64,000 bases of DNA from Phytophthora colocasiae (lineage: Eukaryota > Oomycota > Peronosporomycetes > Peronosporales > Peronosporaceae): NCBI GenBank assembly GCA_018806915.1, contig JAGKQI010000067.1, positions 62,001 through 126,000 on the forward strand, in the 5' to 3' direction. Made by a program: the position numbers and the translations under genes. Each line of letters starts with the position of its first letter. Positions within the stretch are counted from its first letter, which is position 1. Shown here one piece after another: positions 53,728-64,000 of this stretch. The notes beneath the pieces are model-generated. The model saw nothing but the letters and a program-made list of their open reading frames with translations, did no database searches and had not been told where the DNA came from.

Positions 53728-56706
53728 ATGGCGGAGCCCAATATGCAAATGCTGCGTCAGTCGCTGGAGGGGACGCTGTCTCCCTTCGCAGAGACGCGGA
53801 AGGGCGCCGAGGCGTACCTGAACACGCTGTCTGCGCAGCCCAACTACGTCTTGTTGCTTCTTCAGGTGCTCGAGAGTTCGACTGAGAAGCAGGAAGTGCG
53901 TCTGGCCGCTGCTCTGCTTTTCAAGAACTTCATCAAACACAACTGGGACCCGGAGAAGCAAGGCTGTGTGCCTCAGAACGAGAAGAATCTGGTCAAGCAA
54001 CACCTCGTGGAACTTATGTGCCGCATGCCCGAAACCCTGCAGAAGCAGCTTATCGAGGCTCTGACGACCATCGGAGAGTACGATTTTCCTGCCCAATGGA
54101 CGGATCTTCTGGCTCAATTGGTGCAGAAGTTACAGACGGAACAGGACTGGCAAGTGCGCAATGGTGTGCTTATGACTGCTAACACCATCTTCAAGCGCTT
54201 CCGCAACGTATTCAAGTCTGATGACCTCTTCCGGGAGCTCAAGCACTGTCTGGGAGCCTTCCAGGAGCCACTCCTTGTGTTTTACAAGGAAACGGGCGTT
54301 GCACTGCGTGCCCCTGGAGTTGCTGCTGCTCAACAGGCTCAGATGATGGCAGGATTGCGATACATGAGTCGTATCTTCTACTCACTCAACTGGCAGGATC
54401 TGCCGGAGTACTTCGAGGATCACATTTCCGAGTGGATGGCCGAATTTTTGAGCTATTTCAGCTACGAGAACCCGGCGCTAGTGGACGCTGACAATGAGGA
54501 TGAACCAGGTCCGATTGACCGACTGTTAGTGGCCATTGTGGAGAACATTAACCTGTACGCGGAAAAGTATGACGAGGAGTTTAAACCCTTCCTCCAGAAG
54601 TTTACCGAGGTCATTTGGAACCTTTTGGCTAACCGCATTACACTTTTCCCCAAGCACGATGAGCTGGCGGCCAAGTGTATGAAGTTCCTGACGTCAGTGG
54701 CGTCGCGCTCGTTCCACCGTGGACTCTTCGAGTCCCCACAGGTGCTAACGGAGCTATGTGGCATTGTAGTCACTAACCTGCAGCTACGGTCGTCTGACGA
54801 AGAGCTCTTTGAGGACAACCCGATGGATTACATTCGCCGCGACATTGAAGGATCTGATGGCGATAGTCGTCGTAGTGCTGCTCGCGACTTGGTGCGCGGT
54901 TTGCTGGGAAACTTTGATGAGGCCGTGACACAAATCTGCATGAGCACGATTCAGACACATTTGCAGCAATACAAGGCGGATCCTGCGCGTAATTGGGCGA
55001 TGAAGGACGTGTCGATCAACCTTGTGATTGCCATTTCCGCGATTAAGCAGTCCCGCCTACGTGGCGTGTCCGAGGTGAACAGCCGAGTGCCTCTCATGGA
55101 TTTTTTTATGGCCGAGGTGCTTCCAGAGCTGTCCGCCCCCAATCAAGCCTCTCTCATTTTGAAGGCTGATGCAATTAAGTTTGTTTCCACGTTCCGCACG
55201 CAGATGCCGGTTGACGTCATGGTTCAGCTCTTCCCTCTTCTGATGAACTGCATGGACCCGTCGCAGTTTGTTGTGCACACGTATGCTGCTGCCTGCCTGG
55301 AGCGTCTCCTTACAGTTAAGGAACCAACTGGCACGCTACGTTTCTCCAAGGAGCGTCTTGCACCATACTTGGGTAAGCTGCTGGAACACGTCTTCAACAT
55401 CCTCGAACAGCCCAACTACCCGGAAAATGACTATCTAATGAAGGTGGTTATGAGAGTGATGAACGTGGCGAAGGAAGACATATTGCCTCTGACGGATATG
55501 GCTGTCAGCAAGCTCACTAACATCCTGAACCGGATTTGCGCTAACCCGAGTAACCCGTCCTTCAGTCACTACCTGTTCGAGTCGCTCTCGGTGTTGATTC
55601 TCAATGTGTGCAAGACGAACCCTGCTGCGACCGAGCGTTTTGAAGAGCTACTATTCCCGCCGTTCCAAAAAGTGTTGACAAACGACGTGGAGGCATTGTC
55701 ACCTTACGTTTACCAGGTACTGGCCCAGATGCTGGAGCTCCGACCAAGCGGTGTCTCAGATGCATACAAGAGTATGTTCCCCGTGCTGCTGAACCCTACT
55801 TTGTGGGAACGAGTTAGCAACGTGCCGGCTATTGTGAAGCTCATCGAGGCATATATGCGCAAGGCTCCGAACGACGTTGCTCAATCTGTGCAGGGAATCC
55901 TCGGTGTTTTCCAGAAACTGATTTCGTCCCGTTCTACGGAGGCGAACGCCTTTTCCCTTCTTCGGGGACTGTTTGCGTTCATGCCGCGTGAAGCTTACGC
56001 AAGTTTCCTGAATGAAATTGTGAAGATTCTCATGATACGACTGCAAACCCGCATGACTGGACGCAACTCCATTGGCTACACGAAAGAACTCATCTATACG
56101 GTGTCCGTACTTATTGGTAAGCTGGGCCCAGACACGTTCCTGGCGTCTCTAGAAGCGCTACAAAAGGGAATGTCTACCATGTTCATCAAGTCGGTGTGGC
56201 TGCCGTGCAATGCGCGTGGGCGTGGCCCTGCAGAGCAAAAAGCTTGTGTCATCGGCGTAACACGAATGATGTGCGAGACGGACCTTTGTGTCTCCGACTT
56301 GGATGTATGGACGGAAATGCTGGTAGCAGCGGTTAAGATTCTTGAAGAAGCTGGAGAAAGTGGTGCTGTAGTCAAGGATGAGGATGAATCGTTATTGGAG
56401 CTGGAACAGACGGGATACGAAGCTGGTTACGCGAAGCTGTTCTTCGCGTCAGTGGTCTCGCTTGATCATTTGCAGGAATACCCTGCGCCGACTCGTTATC
56501 TCGCCGAATCGGTCGCAAAGTTGTCAGCTGCGAAACCTGGAGTAGTAAGTTATTGCTCGTTTTGTGAGATGGGTCAACGTGTATCGTCTAACTGTTATTG
56601 TTGTGATTTCTAGCATTTGGCATATGCTCAGACAAAACTGCCCACGCCGGAAACTCTGACGTCTCTGCAATCATATTTTGCGCAGAACAACGTGCCGTTC
56701 CAGTAG
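53728..56706 (+). CDS. CSE1: Exportin-2 (CSE1/CAS), importin-alpha re-exporter
   Basis: Carries importin-alpha out of the nucleus with RanGTP. Two exons, 53728-56544 and 56614-56706, with a 69-nt intron near the 3' end, giving 969 residues, the normal family length (about 960-971). The N-terminal importin-beta-like region shows AETRKGAEAYL and AAALLFKNFIKHNWDPE. The following GEYDFPAQWTDLLAQLV is conserved in CSE1. Further matches include RRDIEGSDGDSRRSAARDLV and the C-terminal TPETLTSLQSYFAQNNVPFQ reached only by splicing. HEAT-type helical repeats throughout, no membrane segments. Starts 129 bp from the Harbinger element. Confidence 0.95.
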
Positions 56707-57053
56707 ATGGATAACATGAATCGACGGATATCTTCAGTCCGGCGTACAATCTCAGAATGTGGAGGAAGTGCAGTGCAGCTTTCGGCACCATTTCTGCTCT
56801 ATTTGTCTTGTTTTATTGCATTGAGGGAGAGCGATTTGTGTGTTTGTATGCTTTCCCACTGCATTGCGGTTTGATCGGTAGAAAGAAACATTCATTTCTT
56901 GCTCTATGAACTGTAGAGTCTACAGAAGAAGGGATTCAAAGGATCCCGATGTGAAGAAGCCAACACCTTTTACAAGGACTCGTTCAGCTTCGGAGGCCTG
57001 CTTGTAATGCGATGACTTGACGTCGATGTTCGTACAGTAGCAGGAGTCCCATC
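56707..57053. other. Convergent intergenic region, no gene seen
   Basis: 347 bp between the stop codons of CSE1 and amidophosphoribosyltransferase, presumably 3' UTRs. Confidence 0.5.
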
Positions 57054-58690
57054 TTACTGCGGAGCGTTGTACATGTCGATGCTCTCATCAGACTGCGGGG
57101 TGGAGATCGTGCGGTTGAACGGAGTGAACCCCATGTTCTTAGCCTGCATACGGGCATCGCAGCGCTCAGCGTGCAACCGCTCGAAGTAAGTCTGATCCAC
57201 ATCGCCCGTGACGTACTTGCCGTTGAAACACGACGAGTCGAATTCTTCGAGTGACGAGTTCTCCTGCCGCACGGAGTCCTCCAAGTCCTTCAACTCCTGG
57301 AAAATCATCCACTCGCAGCCAATCTCCTTAGCCACTTGCGCCTCAGTCTTGTTGAATGCAATGAGCTCCTCCGTCGTGGGCATATCAATGCCGTATACAT
57401 TGGGATGGCGAATAGCAGGCGCAGCAGAGGCAAAGTACACAGCCTTAGCACCGTTCTCGCGCGCAATTTGCACAATCTGTCGCGACGTGGTGCCACGCAC
57501 GATAGAGTCGTCCACAAGCAGCACAACCTTACCCTCGAACTCCGAGCGGATAGCGTTCAATTTCATACGCACCGTCTTCTTACGAGCAACCTGACCGGGC
57601 ATGATAAAAGTTCGTGCAATGTAGCGGTTCTTGACGAACCCCTCGCGGTAAGGTAGGTTGAGGCGCTGCGAAGCCTCAAGCGCCGACGTACGGCTTGTGT
57701 CAGGGATGGGGATGACCACGTCAATACCGTGGTCGGGGCGTTCACGCAAGATCTTCTCAGCGAGCTTGGAGCCCATGTTACGACGCGCCTGGTAGACTGA
57801 CACACCGTCAATGAAAGAGTCGGGACGGGCGAAGTACACGTGCTCGAAGATGCACGGCGACAGCTTAGCGTCGGGTACGCACTTGCGGGTAGTCATTTCG
57901 CCACTCTGCTTGATGACCATGGCCTCACCTGGGGCGAAATCACGCTCCGTCTTGAACTCAAGCGTGTCGATGGCGACACTCTCCGAGGCCACAACGTAGT
58001 CAGTGCCATGCTGATTTTTGCGGGTGCCATACACAAGGGGACGAATTCCGTGCGGGTCACGGAAAGCGACAATGCCGAAGCCGTTGATGAGCACAACAGC
58101 CGAGTAGCCGCCACGGCAGCGCTTGAAGACACCCGTGACAGCATCCAGAACCATGTCAGTGTCAAGAGGCTGGTCCACACGCTTCAGCAGCTCGTCAGCC
58201 AGGATGTTGAGCAGCAGCTCCGAGTCCGAGTCCGTGTTAACGTGGCGGAAGTTGGTGTTGGCCAGCTGGTCCACGAGCTCGTGAGAGTTAGTGAGGTTGC
58301 CGTTGTGCGCAAGCGAAACACCGTAAGGCGAGTTGGTGTAGAAAGGCTGCGCCTCTGAGCTGGAACTGGAACCGGCCGTCGGGTAGCGGCAGTGGCCAAT
58401 GCCCATGTTACCGCGCAGGTTCAGCATGTGATTCTGCTTGAACACATCGCGAACGAGGCCGTTGTCCTTGCGCAGGAACAGGCGCTTCTTCTCGCACGTC
58501 ATAATACCAGCAGCGTCTTCATCAAGATGTATAAAGGTAGCGCTAATGAGTAAACCGACAGTATCAGATCATACATTTCAATTTGTGACGCACCTTGTCC
58601 GCGGTGCTGCAACACAGTAAGTCCATCGTAGAGACCTTGGTTACAGTGCTCGTACTTGTTAGCAAGCATCAACGCAATGATGCCGCACAT
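57054..58690 (-). CDS. Amidophosphoribosyltransferase
   Basis: First committed step of purine synthesis: PRPP plus glutamine gives 5-phosphoribosylamine. Two exons, 58690-58594 and 58516-57054, with a 77-nt intron splitting the codon in HRGQ-DAAGI, giving 519 residues. The protein starts MCGIIALM, so Cys2 becomes the N-terminal nucleophile of the class II glutamine amidotransferase domain with no propeptide. [12 protein letters not shown] and LAHNGNLTN are active-site segments. The phosphoribosyltransferase half contains [15 protein letters not shown] and the PRPP loop [19 protein letters not shown]. The absence of a leader peptide resembles the E. coli-like type. Cytosolic. The reverse of CSE1 downstream is convergent. 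Confidence 0.95.
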
Positions 58691-58935
58691 GGTTGAAGAG
58701 GGGGTAGGAACAGAGAGAGGTGGTGGCCTGCTTGACGCCGGGATATTCCGCCAATGCGCCCAACCGAGTGGCTGCCAGGAAAAACCTCTTGCGTTTTGTA
58801 TTCACGCGAAACGGCTCTGCGTGTTCGGTCAGCCAACAGTTATGAAGAGAAATTGACCAATCCGAGTAGTCTATGCTGCACATCCTGGCTTTCAATTGGT
58901 AGAAACCATACACGAGAACTTGAAGTGGTATCGAT
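58691..58935. promoter_or_regulatory. Divergent promoter interval between amidophosphoribosyltransferase and CNB-repeat gene
   Basis: 245 bp between start codons. A CCAAT box occurs near 58856-58862 and a reversed one (ATTGG) near 58894. No other motif was recognised. Confidence 0.4.
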
Positions 58936-61900
58936 ATGGCTGCGCACTGGAGGAAGCTGCGTGCGGCGGCTCTTGTGCTGCGTCTGCTGCGCTCTAAGCG
59001 TACTATAGAACCTTCTACTACCCAGAAGATGGACTTGTCCAGCGACGGGTTCCCTTTTCAGCGCAGTGACTGCTGTAACAGGAAAAAAGAGGAACTATTG
59101 CGTCAAATCATTGCCAAACCGTACGGAACGGAGTACTTAAAGGTTTCAACAACGTAACAGAGTGGGTGACTTTGCGCAGGATTCATTGTCGATCTGAAGT
59201 GGACATTAAGTTGCTGGTGCGATTCGATTCTTCGTGTTTATTACCGTAGAGCTGAGTGATCCTTTTGTTGTACAACAGGCGGGGATACTGAGCAGATGCA
59301 GATTTAACAACGGCTTGTCATCTGCTTCTACTGATGGTATGGAGTTAATATGTCGATGTTGATACTGTTAATATTCTGAGGTTCACCTTTTGTTGGTAGC
59401 TCTAGCGAGAGCTTTACACTTCCGCGTAATTCATGATGGGGAGATTTTATTTTATCAGGGAGATGCAATAGAGGAAGCGAGCGAACACTTCCTTGTGGTT
59501 CGTGGATCGTTGTTACTGTTTTCCCACCAACAGTCTGCTGGCACAGAGCCAACTACGAACAGGGGCGACGTACTACACAAGTTTGACGAATGTGTGGACA
59601 CTTGCAACCCTGGGTCTACCTGTGGCGAGGTTTGAGATTTAGAACATACGCCATCAGCGTTTGCATTAACAGCATGAATTAAACTGGCAGGATATCATTA
59701 CAGGTGCAATTGCTCGGAAAACAACAGCTATGGCTCAAACGACGACGTGTAAGAAGCTTAGTATATCTTTATTTACACTACAGTGGCTGTGGTCTATGCT
59801 AACACGCCATTTTAAAACTGTAGTGGTTGCTTTCGTGACGAAGGCAGATTACCTTCGTATCGCTCGCTTTAATGTTGAGTCAGAGGTGAATGTTCTCAGC
59901 GATGTTAGTCACTTTTTTAAGAAGACGACTACACCTGGAGCTCCCCTACTTCTTGACTCGGAGGCGCTGCTGGATAGGGAATCCGCACGTGTGGTGAAGC
60001 GGTTCCTCTATCGCTATGAGTGTGTTCGTACCCTACCACATGAGACTCTGCTCCGTCTCGCTCAGAAACTCCAGCTTCATACATTCAACGCAGGGGAAAA
60101 ACTGTATCCTATGATGGATAATGTGCCGAGACTGTATTTCATTTTAAGTGGGAAGTGCTGTGTCCATCTTTTCGAGACAACAGAAGAAAGACTTTTCAAG
60201 GCATCTGAGGGGCGGGAAAACAACACGAGAGGTTTCAATGATGTACGGTCAACTCCCAAGACATTTGACAATAATTCTGATGGCTGCGTTTGCTGCAACG
60301 AAACACACTATCAAACTCCCAGTGTAACTTCGACTACTCACATCTGCACACTTGTTGATGGTGATTCGTTTGGAGAAGCGCATTTATCCAGGCCATCGGT
60401 GATTTTTGAGTGTGCGGCTGCGGATGGAGCAATTCTTTCGGTTCCCAGATCCAGTTCCTCCGCATGTTACGTTGTAAGTGTGTCGATTATCGATTTTTTA
60501 TCTGTTCGATCTTGCTATTTGGACTCAATACGATTGGAAACTACTCGTGCGTACGCAATTTTATCGTCAGACCCTCGTGATCGCACGTGTGGACAAATAA
60601 GCTATCTGGGAGCGTATTTGACAAGTCGTTCGTCGACGAAGCTGCTATTTGGTCAATTCCCACCAACCATTGTCCGCGAGATCTGCCGTCATGCAACACT
60701 CAAAAAGTATGTTACAACCCCAAAAGTGCTGGTATGCGTCCAAGAGCAAGGAAAGGAATTGAAGGACTTCAGGATTGTGCTGGATGGACGTATCGTTATT
60801 TTAAAAACTCCAGATCACAGTGATTTCCACAGCGTGCAAAGTACACAGCCTAACAAAGAGGCAAGTATTTCTACTGTAGATTCAAGAAATCTCGATCTGC
60901 TTCTCTCTGGCTCTAGCTCAAATCGTCCGACCAGTGTCAATAATTTTGTGCAGCCCGTCGGGGTCCTCAGCCCCGGTAATGCTTTTGGCCTACTGCCATT
61001 ACTATTGAATTCGACCAGCGCTTACAGCTACATTGCGTATGCTGCTCCAGATTCTGGAGGAGCAATGGTCAATATCCTGAGTATTCCTGATTCCGTGACA
61101 AAGCTATATTTCTCAACAATCGCCAGATATCTCGTATTTCGTCCCGTGCGTGCATTGCAGCATGTGTTTCGGTCTGCTCGATCCACCCCACAAGTCCAAG
61201 TTTCAAATTTGCGAAAACGCCAAGCGTTGAATGACTTTGAGCGGCTTATTCTCCGCTGCCCTGTTGTATTTGGCATTCCCCGACCAAAATTACGAGCAAT
61301 GATTGATCGGATGCTGGTAGTCAGCGTGCCTGCTCATTACTTTCTCTTTGAAGCAGGTGAATACACGAAAGGCTGTGTTTTTATTATCTTGGAAGGAAGC
61401 GTGCGGACTTTGCGGTGTCCTGTAGCATTCAACAACCGAGAGCCTAAGACTTCAAATCGTTTGAAGGGTGGGTCACAAGATGGGCCGAGGCTGGTCAGGG
61501 AAGCTACAGAAGATTTCTTTGCTCAAGAAGTAACCTTGAGCAGCCCAGAGCATGCAGTATTTACATTCACCAAGCCTGTAGATGACGATTTTTTTGGACG
61601 TGAGTACAAATATGTGCAAGATTTGGAAAATGGGGATGGCTTCGGTCGATATGGATCTCTTGAAGTCCTGCAGATAGAAGAGTGTTCCACAAGGAATCGT
61701 AGCTCCAAGTTGAATTCACATCTTCGGAAGGCAACTAGCCGCCGCCTTCAAGTCGGAAACCAACTTTCGTCGCATAGTGTGTATCCCGAGACAGCTATTA
61801 CTACGTCAAATTGTCGACTTGGGGTTTTATGGAGTGACAGAGCCGACACAAGCTTAATAGATCCAGAGAAGAAGATGGAATTGACGAGGTTTATGGAAAT

Positions 61901-64000
61901 TGGCTGTGCTGTGACTATTCATTGTAATATCAGCGAAACCATTCACGATCAGAGGAGCAATGAAGAGATAAGGACTGCTTCCGTATTAAAAACACGCTGC
62001 CATATCATTGAAAGAATGGGTATTGCAAAAGGAATGAAAACAGACCAAGTCGTTCAAGCTGCTAAAGCTCTGAAATATCTTAATGTGAGTGCTGGAGACA
62101 CAGGTAGAAAGCTTTATATGACGGGTTGGAGTAAATTGCTTAAGCTAACAGGTTGTTTTTCAGTTTACAGACAAGGCGAAGATGGAACTGCGCTATATTT
62201 CATCCTTTCCGGTCGAGTGCGTTTGTATGTATCGTATTTCACTGTGCTTTGCTCTATTTACACGTACTTCCGAAGTTCTTGCTTTCTAAAACTAACATTT
62301 CGATTTTTTGCTATGCAGGTCAAGTGGACAAGAGCACACCCCAACGAAGGCAAAAGCAACGTTACCTGTCAAGGCAAACGATTTCTGGTCCATCGATCTA
62401 TTCGAAGGTGATATCTTCGGAGAAGAGTTTCTTCTCGGAGGGATCACCTCCACTACGGAACGACTGACAACAGCAGTAGCCATTGCAAATGCACAAAACG
62501 ACGAATCCGTGAAGCTGATGTACTTATCGCTTTCTGCCTACCTGTCTATATTCTCCTTATGGGAATACTTTACACACAGCAGCAGGTTTTGCCTTGCTCA
62601 GAAAGCGAAAGATCAGGGGAGCTACAGTAGGTAAGTTTGTAGAGATCAATACCAAATTTCAGTGCTAAATAAATCTGATTGTATGTATGATTTAGGTCTG
62701 CAATTGAGCGCTGGAAAGCTGCCGTGTTTCAAATAATTCGTGTTCGACGTCCATTGACTTCTGTGCTTCAAGGCCGTTTTTATCATCGCACTCAAGTAAC
62801 GTTTTCAATGGTGCATCAACTGCCATTATTCAAGGATATTCCGAGTCAGCAATGTCTTGAAATGTGCAAATATTGCTCAGTGGAAGCTGTGTCACAAGAC
62901 TCAAGCGTTTTTAAACAGGGCGACGACGTACTGGATCAATGTTATCTCATTATCAGTGGCTCAGTCATCATCCAGCAGGTTGCATTTCATCTTCAAATTT
63001 TGGCTAATCCTGGCTTAGGCGAAGGCAGAGGTCGAGTTTCTGTTCGTGTGATGAAAAGTGGGGATTCATTTGGGGAAGTCGAGCTCCTGTTGAGTACCAG
63101 CACACGCTTAACTGATGCTATTGTATCGAACAACAACACAAAGCTTCTTCGAGTTCCAAAAGATTTATTCTTGCAGTCTTGGCCTGTGCGAGAACATCTC
63201 AAATCGAAGCTGACAACTATAAAACGTGCGTTTGACGCTGCGTCTCCACTTGAGCCAGAACAACTATGCTCGATGTACTATTCTGCGAACGATTGTAGCT
63301 TCAAGCGCAACGACGGTAGTGAACGCTGTTATGTTTATACGATAACCTCTATTGCGGCACTTAAACTAACCTTTTGTTTGTAGTTGTTTTTGGAGCCAAC
63401 ACACAGCGAGGCACTCTTCTCATTATTGAAAGTGGTTTTTGCGTTGTGCACGATTACATTACACTACAACGAAAACGACCACGAAAACCAGCTCAGCGCG
63501 ACCCTGGTCCAAAGCTCGAACTGGATACAAAGGTGGCAACACTTGGTCCGAGTACGATTATGTTCGCAGAATCTGATTTATCGGACACCGATACCGCACT
63601 TGGTGGTGAATATGTCGTTGCTGACTCTCCTGTAGTGAACGCTTTCACCGTAGCATTATATTCTCGCCATCAAGACTTGACTGGAATTCTGTTTGGACGT
63701 GGAGGTCTTCAGACGGTTCGAGCAGCAATGGTAACGCAGCGTGATCGAAGAACTGAAAGCACGGCAGTGTTGACGCGGTTTGCAGAATCCACAGCGCCTA
63801 AAGAGAAGTCCGACGAAGTATCTTCTCGAAGTGTGTCTCCTTTGAAACAAATCAAACCAACAAGAAACATGAAATCGCCTGAGAAAACACCAATGAAAAT
63901 GGAACTGCAACACTATTTGCGAGATCGTGAATTGCCTCAAAACTCTCGACAAATTTGCAACAATAAGGGATCAATCCCTTTGGCGACGGTGGGGCCAACT
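58936..64000 (+). CDS. Large protein with repeated cyclic-nucleotide-binding domains (runs off right edge)
   Basis: Multi-exon gene opening at ATG 58936 (MAAHWRKLRAAALVLRLLRS). Frame-consistent exons are 59400-59629, 59704-59746, 59824-62103, 62164-62224, 62319-62630, 62696-63315 and 63384->64000. The join between exon 1 (ending about 59150) and 59400 is unresolved. At least six CNB-fold segments are visible: HDGEILFYQGDAIEEASEHF (59430), FNAGEKLYPMMDNVPRLYFI (60085), a diverged one near 60700-61000, VPAHYFLFEAGEYTKGCVFI (61330), VYRQGEDGTALYFILSGRV (62165) and FKQGDDVLDQCYLIISGSV (62910), with a further start at 63390. No kinase or channel domain seen. Such multi-CNB proteins may bind cAMP/cGMP or have lost binding; role unknown. 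Confidence 0.75.

Noticed and set aside
58936..59010. RLLR string near the N-terminus as a possible RxLR effector
   Set aside because: There is no signal peptide before it, and the frame continues into cyclic-nucleotide-binding domains.
1..64000. CRISPR arrays, tRNA and rRNA genes
   Set aside because: No regularly spaced repeats and no tRNA T-arm/acceptor pattern or rRNA segment was recognised on reading. A tRNAscan run would be the proper test.

Overview
The window reads as nuclear DNA of an oomycete, most likely Phytophthora or a close relative. The evidence is a six-cysteine elicitin-like secreted protein, very short GT-AG introns (mostly 56-111 nt), compact intergenic spaces, flagellar (zoospore) genes, and oomycete-style Gypsy, Copia-like, pogo, hAT and PIF/Harbinger elements. 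No database search was possible. Family names rest on motifs read from the translations, and intron positions on reading-frame continuity across GT...AG boundaries.

Layout. 1-2919 is a small gene cluster: the 5' part of a U2AF large-subunit-like splicing factor (minus), an elicitin-like gene (minus), and a six-exon ankyrin-repeat gene (plus). 3184-25156 is a transposon island with almost no host genes. It holds three LTR elements nested in one another, each with its own target-site duplication. Element A (LTRs 3184-3463 and 20883-21162, TSD GATGG, minus orientation) contains element B (3776-18589, Gypsy, TSD GCTG), whose pol contains element C (12611-17662, degenerate Gypsy with a chromodomain, TSD CCGGG). 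A also carries a pogo-like DNA element. A second pogo-like element, a hAT remnant, a Harbinger fragment, a SET-domain-like fragment and a 47-bp inverted duplication follow.

25453-64000 is again gene-dense: a GH3 glycosidase with a frameshift, a RING-H2 protein, ribosomal P1, DRC7 and an inner-arm dynein heavy chain arranged head to head, a cyclin, a PDZ protein, a BTB-ankyrin-FYVE protein, the nuclear export receptor CSE1/CAS, amidophosphoribosyltransferase, and a large protein with repeated cyclic-nucleotide-binding domains that runs off the right edge. A Harbinger-derived element sits between the divergent FYVE and CSE1 genes.

Functional links. DRC7 and the dynein heavy chain are axonemal parts that fit motile zoospores, and their start codons lie only 93 bp apart, so shared control is plausible. 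The other host genes are housekeeping (splicing, translation, purine synthesis, nuclear transport, cell cycle) or interaction/secretion genes (elicitin-like, GH3). No single new multi-gene system is evident. The most unusual structure is the nested retrotransposon stack, in which the youngest insertion (C) appears to have arrived already defective.
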